NCBI GenBank assembly: GCA_018398805.1
Contig: JAGFBZ010002268.1
Span: forward strand, 1,302,001-1,366,000
DNA from: Hirundichthys speculiger
Lineage: Eukaryota; Chordata; Actinopteri; Beloniformes; Exocoetidae
Direction: 5' to 3'
DNA length: 64,000 nt
Below are positions 1-10,701 of the stretch, one piece after another. Each line of letters starts with the position of its first letter. Positions within the stretch are counted from its first letter, which is position 1. The position numbers and the translations under genes are program-made. The notes beneath the pieces were generated by a model. It was given only the letters and a program-made list of their open reading frames with translations, was not told the origin of the DNA and searched no databases.

Positions 1-56
1 AGGGCCCCTTGTCTGTATGAGTGTAACCCAGCAACCCAGGTAAACAAACAATTTTT

Positions 57-302
57 ACCTCCGCCAAGGAGGTTATGTTTTTGCCGGCGTTAATCTGTCT
101 GTTTGTCTGTCTGTCTGTGTTCAAGATAACTCAAAAAGTTATGGATGGATTTTCATAAAATTTTCCGGAGTTGTCGGAAATGTGAAAAGGAAGAACTGAT
201 TTCATTTTGGGTGTGATCTGGAAGAAATCCTGGATTCTGGATCACTTTCAAATTTTGGATTATTGTTGCACTTGGTGGAGGTCTGTGTCCTCCAAGTGCT
301 TT
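57..302. repeat. unclassified fish interspersed repeat
   Basis: The segment opens with acctccgccaaggaggttat and ends with a ggtggaggtctgtg block, so the two ends are loosely inverted. I recognise the opening and the phrase 'aactcaaaaagttatggatg' as a very common non-coding repeat of fish genomes. No coding sequence is seen. The class cannot be decided here. Confidence 0.5.
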
Positions 303-390
303 TCTCGTTCTAACATTTATTTCTTACAGGTTTCATGTTATGTTTCATGTTATTTCGTGTATTATTTATAATTTATAAAAAAAAATTATG

Positions 391-512
391 TTCGAATTTT
401 TGGGGGCTTGGAACGGAATAGAACATGGAAAACGTGTCTCTACTTACGAAATTTTCAGGTTACGAAACTACTTCCAGAACCAAATAGTTTCATAAGTAGA
501 GGTACCACTGTA
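391..512. repeat. interspersed repeat end (cataagtagaggtaccactgta type)
   Basis: The text resembles the terminal part of a common fish DNA repeat whose end reads tacagtggtacctctactta on the minus strand. Inside it an inverted echo (ctacttacgaa near 440, cataagtag near 490) is visible. The short open frame over it looks fortuitous. Confidence 0.4.
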
Positions 513-549
513 AATCATTTTAGAGAAATGAGTTGTCACTTTATGCCCA

Positions 550-647
550 AAACACATATCGAATCCGTACCAAATCCGTACCAAAACCGTGACACAAAAA
601 CTGAGGTACGGACCGTACTGTGAGCCACCTGTACCTTTGCACCCCTA
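550..647. mobile_element. hAT-type terminal fragment ending in tgcaccccta
   Basis: Repeated 'ccgtacc' phrases are followed by a terminus tgcaccccta, the form seen at ends of hAT elements with a TAGGGGTG terminal inverted repeat. Only one end is present, directly before the next element. Confidence 0.45.
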
Positions 648-657
648 ATATATATAT

Positions 658-2158
658 TAGGGCTGGGCGAGTTAACGCGTTATTATCGCGTTTGCATTAA
701 TGCATTCATTTATTAACGCCAACATTTATTTTATCGCATGTTAACGCATGTTGCTCATATGCTTTTGTTTTGAAAAGTCTGTTAATGGCTGCTGCGGAAC
801 CAGAAAACAGTAAACATAAGGAAAAGCTAAAACAGACATGGAGAACGGTAAAAATCCATCAACTTTACAGTTCGGGTAGCAACTCAGGTAGCAATATTAA
901 CAATTCTGTCTGAATAAAGAAATCCTAGACTGCAACAAAACCATCGCATCATTAATGTGTTGTTACCGTGTTACCATATTTTCACGACCATAAGGCGCAG
1001 TCTCAGTTATGGGTGCTATTTCTGTATTTAGCATATACATAAGGCGCACCAGATTATAGGGCGCAGCCTTGGTGAAACATGCCAGTATGTCAGCTTAAAG
1101 CACGTATGCTAACGTGTTTATAAAAAGGCAAGCAGGAGCAAAACTCAGTTTGGTTGTACTTTATTTAAGTATTTAACAATGTAATCACATTCTTTTTTAG
1201 TCTTCATCCACAAATCCATCAAAGTCCTCATCTTCTGTATCTGAAGTGAACAGCTGGGCTAGTTCTCCATCGAACATGCCAAGTTTCCTCTCGTCACTCT
1301 CAGAGTCAGTTTCGTTGTGGTGCAGCTTCTCATTAATGATTCCGGCTTTGGGGAAAGGTCGGACAACAGTGGAAGCAGACACGTTACCCCAAGCATCCGC
1401 AATCCACTCACAAATTGTTGCGTAACGTGCCCAGCGCTGCCTCCCAGTCTTGGTAAAACTGTGCTCGCCGTAATGACAACAGAAAGTCCAGTCCTCGATT
1501 ATAAAACAAATTCAGTTCTGTGGCCCGTTTTTAAATTTCATATTTTTGATCCATGTCTAAAATTGAAATATAAAAAAAACTAGACTTTTTTTTTGTTTTT
1601 TTGTGTTAGATTAAAAAACGAGAAACTTAATGATTGGTAAAGATTGGTAAAGTTACTGAATGTTAACATGGACATTTTCATTTTAATTTCATTTTCCCAG
1701 ATGGAGGATTTGACAGAAACAAGGTTATTTGTAACAACTGCCAAGTTGAACTCCCCATTAAAAGTTTCTGCTGTTACCTCAGAAATTGCCTGTTTTAATG
1801 TTATAATTGTGGCCTCTATATTGTTAGTATTTTGTTTGTAGACTTTTTTTGATTTTTTATAAAAACAGGATGACATTAATGTCCCTGGCAGTGGCAATAG
1901 GCTTTATTTTATTTTACATTTTTTAAGATGAGATTTATACTAAATATGTTTTTCTGACAAGTGCTGATGTTAAAAGTGTTTAAACAACAAATGTTATAGC
2001 ACTTTACTTCATATGGCAGCAGATCATTTAAATAAAAGTGCACTTTACACTACTTTTGAATTCATTATTTGATTTTGCATATACAATGCGATTAATCGTG
2101 ATTAATCAGGGAAATAATGCAATTAATCGCGATTAAAAATTTTAATTATTGCCCAGCC

Positions 2159-2161
<3 letters not shown>
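658..2161. mobile_element. hAT-type TIR element, family A copy 1
   Basis: Terminal inverted repeats tagggctgggc...gcccagcccta bound 1504 bp, with atatatat on both sides (650-657 and 2162-2169), matching an 8-bp hAT-type target duplication, although the (TA)n context weakens that. Subterminal DNA is rich in attaatcgcgattaa motifs. Around 1690-1800 a degenerate BED zinc-finger reading exists on the plus strand (DRNKVICNNC, keeping one CxxC), preceded by an acceptor-like ttttcccag. A second copy lies at 23069-23986. Copy 1 alone carries a pogo-type transposase fragment. Superfamily is inferred from the duplication length and the BED remnant. Confidence 0.65.
1197..1455 (-). pseudogene. pogo/CENP-B-like transposase C-terminal fragment
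   Basis: The minus frame is open without a start from about 1455 to the stop at 1197. It reads WARYATICEWIADAWGNVSA, then a serine/acid-rich tail ending TEDEDFDGFVDED. This tail, and the preceding 'CEWI..AW..V....V..AF.KAGI' pattern, is typical of the C-terminus of pogo/Tigger/CENP-B-like DDE transposases. The likely 3' terminal repeat, taccatattttcacgaccat, sits at 972. The catalytic domain is absent. The whole block (about 972-1465) replaces sequence present in the other family A copy, so it is a secondary insertion or replacement inside the hAT element. Confidence 0.55.

Positions 2162-2205
<44 letters not shown>
2162..2205. repeat. (TA)n microsatellite
   Basis: About 44 bp of alternating TA joins the two TIR elements on either side. 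Confidence 0.95.
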
Positions 2206-2206
<1 letters not shown>

Positions 2207-3445
2207 GGCTGGGCTGTCAATTTCTCAAAATAATTAATCAGATTAATCGCATGACTGTCAATAGTTAATCATGATTAATCTCAAATTAATCGCATATTTT
2301 TATCTGTTCTAAATCTACCTTATACAGATCTTTTTCAAGTTGTATTACTCTTATTAATACGAGTCCTGACTAGAACTAGGAAATATGACCATATTAGTCC
2401 AGTTCTGAGGTCTCTGGCTTCCTGTCACTCAGAGAATAGACTTTAAAACAGCTCTACTTGTGTTCAAGTCTCTTCATGGCCCCAAAGTCCATCTCTGACA
2501 TGTTAGATCCATATGAACCAACCTGGACTCTGAGAACCTCAGGTAGTGGTCTCCTGCTGGACCATCTGGACCAGTCTTCTAGAAGATGTGAGACAGGCCT
2601 GAACTCTAACAATGTTCAGATCCAGACTGAAAACAGTTCTGTTTAGATGTGAAGATGATGACTGGAAGGATTTTATCTGCACTCTTCATTTTTAATTTAA
2701 CTAATTAATTTTATTTATTATTGATTATTTTTATGGTTGTATGGAATGATTCTATTTGCCTTCTTGTGACTTTATCCATCTGTAAAGCACTTTGAATTGC
2801 CTTGTGTACGAATTGTACTCTACAAATAAAGTTGCTTTGCCTAATATGAGAGTACACAAATGCTTGCCTTATGCAAAACAAATGCATGTTTATTTATTGC
2901 TACAATCAATGCCAAATCCATTATATATTATATATATACTCAATATTTTCTCTTATGTTCTTCATACAAAATATTTTTGTGGTTTGCTTCAAACGGGGGT
3001 GGGGGGGCTCTCTGCATCAGCGCTCTGATTAGCCGACAAGTGATATTTCAGTAGTCGGGACTCCGGTGGTAACTAAATTCACATCGACAGTAAACACAAA
3101 CAACATTTATCTCGTGGAGTTAACCATCAGGCAAGGTTTTGAAGTTGAACTTACCATTCAAAATAGTATCTTTTGTGTCCATTTTTATCCCAGCTACTGC
3201 TCACGGAGGTTTGTTTACGTCTGTCTGTTTGCTGCATGGCTGTTGATGTCAGTGCATGGCTTCCTGTTTTGACAAACTACGGAGGGGCCCGAGGCTCATG
3301 AAGCCTGGAGGCAACACCTACTCTCCTCTCTACTATTGACATCAATGGCCAGGCTAAGGCTCGCGTTAATCGCGCGTTAAAAATTAGTTGCGTTAAAATT
3401 ATTTTGTGTTAATCAAGCGTTAACGCGTTAACTTTGACAGCCCTA
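2206..3445. mobile_element. hAT-type TIR element, family B (tagggctg ... cagcccta)
   Basis: Ends tagggctgggctgtca and tttgacagcccta are inverted, with atatatat on both flanks. Subterminal repeats are of the aattaatcgcat and gcgttaacgcgtt type, related to but distinct from family A. No transposase is visible. The interior carries a LINE 3' fragment (2361-2841) and roughly 500 bp of unrecognised DNA, including a ggggtgggggggctctctgc block near 2995. Confidence 0.55.
2361..2841 (+). mobile_element. L2/Maui-type LINE 3' end fragment
   Basis: Translation gives a degenerate 'DHISPVLRSLASCHS' segment, the 'HITPVLRSLHWLPV' motif that precedes the C-terminus of fish L2/Maui-type reverse transcriptases (compare 17178 in this window). 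The tail runs 'gtaaagcactttgaattgcc...ctctacaaataaagttgctttgcc', the usual 3' UTR of this family. 5' truncated, as expected for target-primed reverse transcription. It lies inside the family B element. Confidence 0.7.
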
Positions 3446-3499
3446 ATATATATATTTTAGGGCACAATATCATTGTGCATAAAAATAACAATATAAAAT

Positions 3500-4880
3500 A
3501 AGAACTTGTCTAGCTGTTTACAGGCCAGTTCCCCTGTGGAAGAAACTGGTACCTCTACAGATTAGAGCTGGACGATACTGGGAATTTTGGTATCGATCCA
3601 ATACCAAGTAAATACCGGGCCAGTATCGCCGATACCAATACCAATACCAATACCAATACCAATACTTTTTCATATTAAGCTTGATCTATCATGAAACTAC
3701 TGACCTTTTAGTGTTTTTGTGATTTTTGGTCTTTTTGGTCTTAGGTCTTAGATCTTAATTTTATTAAGACCTTCTTAATTTTATTAAGACCTAAGGTAGA
3801 ATTTTGGCAAACTTTCAGGAAAAGGAATATTTACACAAAAAGGTTAATTGTGATAAAAAAAACTATTTTCCTGTCACCTATAAACATTTTTGTGTGAATA
3901 TTCCTTGGAGTTGAATTGTTCTGTTCATAATCTCCAACTATTTTCAATACTTGTGTAATTTTTTTTTTTCTTGCACTGTGTGTCCTTTCCTGTTGCTTTA
4001 ACTCTATAAATTTCTCAATTGTGGGATAAATGAAGGACAATATTATGATATTTTTATCTTAGATAACACCTTTCAATGGGATACGTGACATGTACTGGGT
4101 TATTTCAAGGTCTTAATTATATATTTTTGAATTGGCTACAGTAACATATGACTTAAGTAACATATACGTTGAAAGTTAATATGAATTGATGCTGAAGATG
4201 ACCACTCTGATCTACCTGGATACTCTGTTGGACTGAAAGGCAACGTCAAAAGACGAAACAAGAGGGGAGGGGGAGGAGGAAGGACACAGCGACAGCGTGT
4301 CAGACACAGACTTCAGTGAATTCGCATTCAGTCAGTGCTTGTGGGAGAGAAAAAAGCTTGAGTATCGATCTTTTTACACAAGTATCATTCGATATCAATA
4401 CCAGCATTGGTATCGATATTATCGATATTTGGATCGATCTGCCCACCTCTACTACAGATGCAGCAGAGCTGCCTGCTGACCAGGCAGACCTTCAACTACC
4501 ATCTTTCAAAAAGACTACATTGGAGAATCTCCTAGAAGGGAATTTCACAGAATGCACAGAGGCAGCACAGACCAATCACATACTGTATGTGGGGTGGAGG
4601 CAGAAATTGTCAGGTACAGAAGCGCACTATTTCCCTCACAAGCTGCCCACTCAAGTGGTGGAAGGAGAACAGTCAGATGTACCCACTGTTTTCACCTCTA
4701 GTAAAGGCTTACCTCACCACACCATCCACCTCTGTCTCTAGTGAAAGGGTGTTTTCAACCGGAGGGGATATTGTAACCTCACAGAGATCTCAGCTTCAGC
4801 CTGAGAATGTTGACATGTTGATTTTCCTCAAGAGAAACCTGAAAATCCTAAGCTCCACAGGCAAGCCTTAGTTTATTTGA
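3500..4880 (+). pseudogene. hAT (ZBED-like) transposase C-terminus, interrupted
   Basis: After the nested MITE (3563-4451) the frame reads LPSFKKTTLENLLEGNF, then after a frameshift near 4640 KWWKENSQMYPLF and TSVSSERVFSTGGDIVTSQR followed by NVDMLIFLKRNL, ending in a stop at 4869-4871. The SERVFS...DIV..QR...L..ENVD.L.FL..NL block is the hAT C-terminal dimerisation domain of ZBED-type transposases. Upstream of the MITE, 3505-3555 continues the same protein (ASPVEETGTSTDA across the insertion, if the MITE and one target copy are removed). The catalytic core and N-terminal BED finger are not seen. It is a dead 3' fragment. Confidence 0.75.
3563..4451. mobile_element. hAT MITE inserted in the hAT pseudogene
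   Basis: The 889-bp element starts tagagctggacgatactgg and ends ggatcgatctgcccacctcta, inverted ends with a few mismatches. It is flanked by a perfect 8-bp duplication ctacagat (3555-3562 and 4452-4459), diagnostic of the hAT superfamily. The subterminal zone has five tandem 'ataccaatacca' units near 3632-3665 and repeated tatcgat motifs near both ends. No transposase is encoded. The target site lies in coding sequence of another hAT element. Confidence 0.85.
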
Positions 4881-5858
4881 AAGATTTTTTATGTTTTTTT
4901 ATGTAATTAGTTTGATGAGGCTGAGAGTTGTTTAAAGATCCAGTTATTTTTTGTTATTTAAATGGTTAACTATTTCTGTCCCATTTTTTTAAGAGGACAC
5001 AAAGATTGTGTGTTACAGTGGTTGAGTTAATCTTTACATCCCTACTTTTGATACGTAGCTCAGACATAACAATGGAGAAAGGAATGCATATCAAGCATGG
5101 ATGCTATGGTATATATTTTACATGTAAAGTTCTTATTAACTTATATTATTATTTATTTATCACCACATTTTTTTTAATTCTGGGACTGCTGTGGTCACTG
5201 TTTTGTTTTTTTTTTTGCTTTTTTTTAATCTAAATTTTTTTGCCTTTTGCATTGATCTGGTGCTCATTAGTTCTATTTTTTAAATTATGCTAGTAAAATG
5301 TGCTTGTTCTCATGCATACATGCCTTGAATCAAGTAATTCACTTAAATCTGTGGTTGCATTGGTTTGCTAACTGCAAATTTTGTAAGAGGAAGCATTCAG
5401 GCTTATATAAGACCAGCATTTTCTTTTTAAATACCTAAGGGGGAACCAGTGGTGATTATGGGGAAACGAAGACCCTTGATGGATTAGCATTAAGTAGATG
5501 GCCTTTAACAACCTGAGATAAGGGGCTTGTAAATCATTTTGTGAGAGATCTCAAATTTTATATTGAGTAAAGCTCATCTGACTCACTAAAGCACTATTTT
5601 CTCATCTGTGTCATGAGTTTCTTTTAAGATGGGTACAAATTGATTGACAAAAGATCCTCAGTTGTGGAAAAAATTCATTGTGGCTTAAAAAATAGTGGTC
5701 GCACAATTCAAAGTGAAATGAAATAACCTGTCTTGCAAGTGATATAACTGTATTGCAATCAAAGACAGGCTGTAACAGATATCAAGGAGTGTCAGACATT
5801 TGGAGGAAATATCTCCCAGTTTGTGCCGTTTACTGCTTCTACAAATTGTCAGGTGATC
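4881..5858. other. unassigned region, no gene seen
   Basis: AT-rich sequence with T-runs near 5170-5230. It is probably the 3' part of the hAT relic or host DNA. Nothing coding could be supported. Confidence 0.5.
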
Positions 5859-5859
5859 A

Positions 5860-6110
5860 ACCAATATCTCTCAGATGCTGTTCCTGCTGAAGTCATCCAC
5901 CCAACTTAGGGGGGTACAGCCCTCAGTGATCTGATCACTCGTGACACCACCGTTGGCTTCACACGCCACATCTTTTCTAGCTCTTCCTTCAGTCCTTGGT
6001 ACTTCTCAAGTTTCCCGTATTCCTTCTTCCTGATGTTACTATCGTTAAGGACTGCTACGTCTATCAACACAGGTACACAAAAAAAGTAGCTGGTCACACT
6101 GTTATTTTGT
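5860..6110 (-). pseudogene. non-LTR retrotransposon ORF C-terminal scrap
   Basis: The minus strand reads VLIDVAVLNDSNIRKKEYGK, LEKYQGLKEELEKMWRVKPT, VVSRVIRSLRAVPP and then, after a frameshift at the stop near 5906, KLGGWLQQ. The pattern 'DVA.P.D.NI..KE..KLEKYQ.L..EL.KMW.VK..VVPVVIGALG.V...L..WL' is one I recognise at the end of non-LTR retrotransposon polyproteins common in fish and invertebrates. The upstream polymerase domain is absent. The clade cannot be named from this scrap. Confidence 0.55.
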
Positions 6111-7747
6111 GCTAGCTGCAGTCAGTCTGCAGCGGGAGGGGCAGGGCTGTATGCATAGTGCAGACAGCCACACATACAAAAGCACAGATTGTTGAGATGG
6201 TTAAAGGAGGCAATGGAAATGACAGTGGAAGGAGAGCAATGCTCGTTATTGTGAGTGCAATTCAAGTCCAACAAGTACCTTATCAAAACCCCTGTTTCAC
6301 CACTCATTCATCAAGTATGTAGAAACACATCACGTGCCCTGCTTGGGGAAATGTTTGGATAACCATTTGAAAGCTAGCTTCTAACTTTTGTTAGTAAACT
6401 ATAGTTTAATTGTGTCCATTCGTCTGTGTCTGCATATTTTCAAATGTAATATTTCAGCAAAATTGCATTTTGTACATTGTGGAAGTATGATTTGGATATA
6501 AGTCACCAAGGACCTTCAGGTACCATTAAAGCAGATTCCTGCTTTAATAATAATTTCCTGTTATCGTCTCGATAGTTATCGGCCCGATAATTATCATGCA
6601 CCCCTAATATCTCTGTGTCTTTCTTTCTGTATTTTTTCAAAGGGTGTTTTCCTGAGCCCTTAATGCTGCATGTTAAATTTTACCATTTGATGAGTGCCAT
6701 CAGGTGCTGCACAAGTGTCTGACTATTGCTAATGCTATATCTGAGTTATCAGTTGTGACTGAGGGCTGTCTGATGACATTTTGTCAGTATTTACTGTTTG
6801 AGGTGAACAAAGGACTCTTTTCTCTTCCTGACTTGTGACTCAGTGTTGACAAGGTCACAGAAAGTTCATGTTGTGTTTGTTGGAAGCTTGACCAGACAGA
6901 CATGTATGGGCCTTGGCAGTTGTCTTTGTTAAGCTCAGTCTGAGATAGACATTTTGCTGTGGATGTCAATGAGCAACCTCAGGTGAAGTAAAACATTTTT
7001 TTGTCTGTATGTCTTTCCATGACTCTGGTTTCTTTTCTGTGTTTGCTTAGTATCTAACATTCCATAACAATGCAGTGGATCCGACAGGAAACAAATTTGT
7101 TTGCTGTTTTGAGCTTGTGGTTGTGGGTATTGTGCACAAGTTCACAAAATGATGCAGGAAAAAAAAAAATGCTTTGTTGTGGAAAACAGAAAGAATTTTG
7201 AAATATAGACTAAATATAGACCAACTTCCCGCACACACATTGCATGCTTGATATCCCCATCTATGGGATCATGCTACTACATTGATTACTTTTGTAATAT
7301 TTACAGACAAGTTTGATTAACAGGAACTTGAAGGCATAGGTGTTGTTAAAGATCAACAAGCTGATCTTTATCTCTGTAGCAAATGTTTTTGTTTCACACA
7401 AGCAGCATATGTCTTGTAACTTAACACTGTGTTTTTCAGTAGTGATGATGACGCAAAGACAATAAGGTGCATGTGAGGCTAGATAAGGCAGGAGATAAGT
7501 TTCTGTTAACGTGACATAAGATAACTGCTGGCTGGTGAAAGACAGCTCTTTTCTTAGCTAGCCAGTCTAGTTTTGTGTTTGTTAGATACTTTTGGTCCCA
7601 GCTGTCTGTGTATAATTCAAGCAGTGGATCTTCACGCATCCTGTACACATTTTGTGAAAGAGAGAGAGCAGTTCACGAGTTACAAAGTTTTACTTTTAGT
7701 AATAGCATACTGCTGGCTCAGCAGTAGCTTTCGGAAATTATGTATAT
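6111..7747. other. unassigned region apart from a short hAT end
   Basis: No coding sequence, RNA gene or long repeat recognised other than the hAT terminus near 6551-6606. Candidate host intergenic or intronic DNA. Confidence 0.5.
6551..6606 (-). mobile_element. hAT terminal fragment, same family as 9316-10376
   Basis: Read on the minus strand it starts taggggtgcatgataattat and continues through gggccgataac...acaggaaattat. This parallels the left end at 9316 (taggggtgatcgataactat, then caggccattaacaggaaattat). It is therefore the left terminus of that hAT family in inverse orientation, without a partner end. Confidence 0.55.
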
Positions 7748-7790
7748 CAGGGGTGGCCAACCCTGGTCTTCGAGAGCAGTGAACCAAAGA
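7748..7790 (+). mobile_element. hAT 5' end fragment (caggggtggccaaccctgg)
   Basis: The string caggggtggccaaccctggt matches the general form of a hAT/Charlie-type left terminus. No right end was found. Confidence 0.3.
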
Positions 7791-7860
7791 TGTCTGTTGT
7801 GTGGAGATTTTGAGCAAACATCTCTAGTTATGGGCTTTTTGACAGTCTCCTTGAAATTGG

Positions 7861-8062
7861 GGAGCTTGGCGGTTTGGTGGTTTAAGCAACTGGTCTATAT
7901 ACAGGGGCTATAGTCTCCTATAGCCATCGCAGGTTCTGTATCCTGCCTGCGACCCTTCACTGCATGTCTGACACATTCTCATTCTGCTCCACTTTCCTGC
8001 CTCTCTTACTGTATATAAAGGCTACTACAGCCACAGAATCAAAAAAAAAAAATCTAAAAGAA
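7861..8062 (+). mobile_element. tRNA-derived SINE
   Basis: It begins with a tRNA-like head (gcttggcggtttggtggttt, A-box-like) followed by a degenerate B box aggttctgtatcctgcctg. A conserved body with 'tttcctgcctctcttactgt' and 'tatataaaggct' follows, then an A-rich tail from about 8041. The same body occurs inverted at 50395-50552. Probably inactive because the B box carries an extra base. Confidence 0.7.
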
Positions 8063-8174
8063 ACAAAGTCAGGCACTTGGTCCACTTGCACAGGAGGCCG
8101 AGGGTGGAACCGACACCATCCCCAACCTCCTAGACGGGGATTACATGGGGAAGAGGAGGATGACTCCACCTAGC

Positions 8175-8990
8175 AGGGCTGAAGTTGCTTCCCAGCTGAC
8201 AACCATCTCTATGATGTCTGCAGATGGGCTGCAGCTAAAATGGGTGTTCCATGGCTGAGCTGAATGTCACTTGTATGATGGTTAAAGACTCCCACCAGCT
8301 TTGCCACAAACAAAGCAGCTCTTACCAGCTGTTCCTGCTTGTAGGAAGGAAATGAGCCATTACTGGTCAAGCCCATTTTGAAGTAAGCTTCCATAAAGGG
8401 CTGCTCTAAAGTGGAGATAGAAGTTGATGGGTGAACTGGGATTGGTCTAGCCTCTAGTGATGGAGCCTTCAGTTCAGCCTTCACTTATCACCTTCACCCT
8501 TCAGCTGCAGGTCAGTCTCAATATCCTCGAACATTACTCTCACCAGTAAAATAGATTGCTTATTGCATCTATTTTACTGAGGGATGTAGAAATATACTGC
8601 AGTCAGTGTGTTCACTTAATGTGGTGCATATCAAGGAGAGATTTTGGAAGATGTGGGCCATCAGCTGGACTCTGGAACTCCTCACCCGGACCTCTGGGGT
8701 TAAGTTTACGTTGTGACTGACCTTATGCTTCTCTCATTCAGGGAGCGGTTCAGGGCTGTGGCCGAGTAATGGGACTGGTAGTCTCAGGTGAAAGGTTCCT
8801 ATGGTTAAACTCGTTGGGTCTCAGTGATTCCTAAAAGGATGAAATAATGGACGCTGCCTATGACCCAACCAAAGGTCTCTTTGGCCTGGCCTTGGAGAAA
8901 ATTAGGGAAACAAGCACTTTCACAAAGCAAAAGGGTGAAGCTTTCAATCTCTGTTTACCGCGAAAGCCAGCACTCCACTCCCAACAGGGG
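8175..8990 (+). pseudogene. DIRS ORF1 (gag-like) remnant
   Basis: Pieces appear in shifting frames: RLPPALPQTKQLLPAVPAC near 8285-8340, MEPSVQ near 8458, KYTAVSVCSLN near 8590, EILEDVGHQLDSGTPHPDLW near 8640-8695, then GRVMGLVVSGERFLWLNSLG near 8765-8820 and MDAAYDPTKGLFGLALEKIR from 8847, ending in LCLPRKP. I know these phrases from the ORF1 protein of fish DIRS elements, taken as capsid-like. Several in-frame stops and at least three frameshifts make it non-functional. Confidence 0.6.
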
Positions 8991-9315
8991 CCCAGACTTG
9001 ATTGTGGAGTTAGTGGAGTTAAGACAGTGTTAGTTTTAGTTTCAGTTGCCAGCAGAGATTCAGTGCCTCCAGAGGATGAGATAGGTACCCTGTTAAACAA
9101 AGGAGCGATCAAGACTTGTATAGGGCCCTATGAAATCCACTTTATTTTTTCTCAATTTCCATTTAAATTTTTTTCATTTTCTGTGTTTTTCAGTTTTTAA
9201 TTTTTGAGAATTCTGTTTTAAGCATTGTATGGAAATTTTACCTCAAGACAGTATACAAAGTAATAGGAACATAGATAATTTATGCAATTATAACTGTAAA
9301 CTTTATAGTTTTCAT

Positions 9316-10376
9316 TAGGGGTGATCGATAACTATCAGGCCATTAACAGGAAATTATGACGTCATTTTGATAAGTCTGATATCATGACTTATATATTTTT
9401 GTCAACACGGCAGTATCTCGCTCCCACTGAAAACCCGAATAACCGACAGGGAATGTTATGTTCAAGTTATGTCGGCATAATCAGAAAAACGAATTCTAAA
9501 TAAGGAAAATCAAGAATACCTCGGTCATAATTTTGGTAGTTGCTAACTTGAATTGATATTCACAGTATTTTCCAACATGTTACACATAAAAAAAAAAAAA
9601 TAGAAAAGGCCGAAAGAACCACTAGCAAATGAGGGAACATGGGAATTTACATCACACCTTAAATGCAGCTTGCAGCACAGCCTGCTGATCACAACAAACA
9701 TGGCAGGGATTGTATGGAACTTCGTTAAAGTTTCAGAAGAAGATAGTTGGCTGATTATTTGTGACGAATGCTTAAGCTTTAATATGTCAAATCTGATCAG
9801 CCACCTAAAACATAACCATCGCTTCCATGGAGTTTTGGAATCGTGCTAACGTGAGCCAACATGAGCTAACGCTAACGTGAGCAAGCCAGCAGCAAGTCTC
9901 CTCTCCTCTCCTCTCCTTCATCTCTCTCATCGAAAGCTTCCATGAGATAAAAAAAAAACCTACTGAACCTCATTTACTTTAATCAAAGATATTAATTTAA
10001 ATGGAACCACAAGCCAAAATCCTTTTAACGTAAATCTTTTTCAGTTTGTAATTCTGATGCATGTATTTCCATCAGTTCAAGGAGCCTTAATTTTTTTTAT
10101 ATCAGTCAGTAATGCTCCTTATTTAAGTTGATGTGAGATATCAAATAGGTTTGTTTGATAGCTTTAGGAAAATATTTGAGAGAGGCTTGCCAATAGTTTT
10201 TCATTGGAAAAAATAAATATATCTTCATTTAAAGAGTCAAAACTATTTTTGATTTTGTTCGTAGTATTGTTGTAATAATCTTAGGTTTATGTGTGTGTTA
10301 TCAGTTATCGGCATCGGCTTTTAGGAGCCGAAAGTTATTGGTATCAGTTTTAAAAAACAGTTATCGTGCATCCCTA
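9316..10376 (+). mobile_element. hAT element D nested inside element C
   Basis: The 1061-bp element starts taggggtgatcgataactat and ends cagttatcgtgcatcccta. Both sides carry a perfect 8-bp duplication gttttcat (9308-9315 and 10377-10384). It encodes only a BED finger exon (9700-9849) and no transposase core, so it is non-autonomous. It sits inside element C, which sits inside the DIRS element: a three-deep nest. Confidence 0.85.
9700..9849 (+). CDS. short BED zinc-finger ORF in hAT element D
   Basis: A 49-residue open frame starts ATGGCAGG and ends TAA. It reads MAGIVWNFVKVSEEDSWLII, CDECLSFNMSNLISHLKHNH and RFHGVLESC. W6 and F8 are the aromatic pair, C21 and C24 the CxxC, and H35/H38/H40 can supply the histidines of a BED zinc finger, the DNA-binding module at the N-terminus of ZBED-type hAT transposases. 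The catalytic domain is missing. The frame may be a retained first exon; whether it is expressed cannot be told. Its finger is more intact than the other remnants in the window. Confidence 0.5.
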   Translation: MAGIVWNFVKVSEEDSWLIICDECLSFNMSNLISHLKHNHRFHGVLESC

Positions 10377-10563
10377 GTTTTCATACTTTTAAACATATTG
10401 TGTCCAACAAAACATTGTTTTTTTTTTTTGACAAACAAAAAATTTCAAGTTCTTTTTATGAAATAAATAACTAAGAAAAAAACGTGTTTTTTTTCTTTAG
10501 TTGTTCCAGCTATTACAGACATCGCCGTTTAAATACATAATTGTCAGCCTCTTTGTGTTTAGC

Positions 10564-10701
10564 TCAGTGAGTGAGTCTCGCCTTTTTACGTTTGTGCTTT
10601 TCACTCATTAAGTGATCCCCGCATGTATCTTTTCGTGTCCATTCAACCGTGTGCTGGCAAAACATGCAGAACATTGAATCGCCGGACACATAATAATCTC
10701 A
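10564..10701 (-). pseudogene. CGGBP1-like BED finger exon in hAT element C
   Basis: The minus frame reads GDSMFCMFCQHTVEWTRKDT then CGDHLMSEKHKRKKARLTH and stops. FCMFC gives the CxxC and DHLMSEKH the HxxxxxH, followed by a basic KRKK tail. This arrangement is that of the BED/CGGBP1-like finger found in a branch of hAT transposases. An upstream stop (about 10702) closes the frame with no start, so it is a fragment or an internal exon. The half finger DHLMSEKHKR recurs at 21676, confirming family membership. Confidence 0.6.

Noticed and set aside
8209..8484. 91-codon minus-strand frame
   Set aside because: It is the antisense of the DIRS ORF1 remnant.
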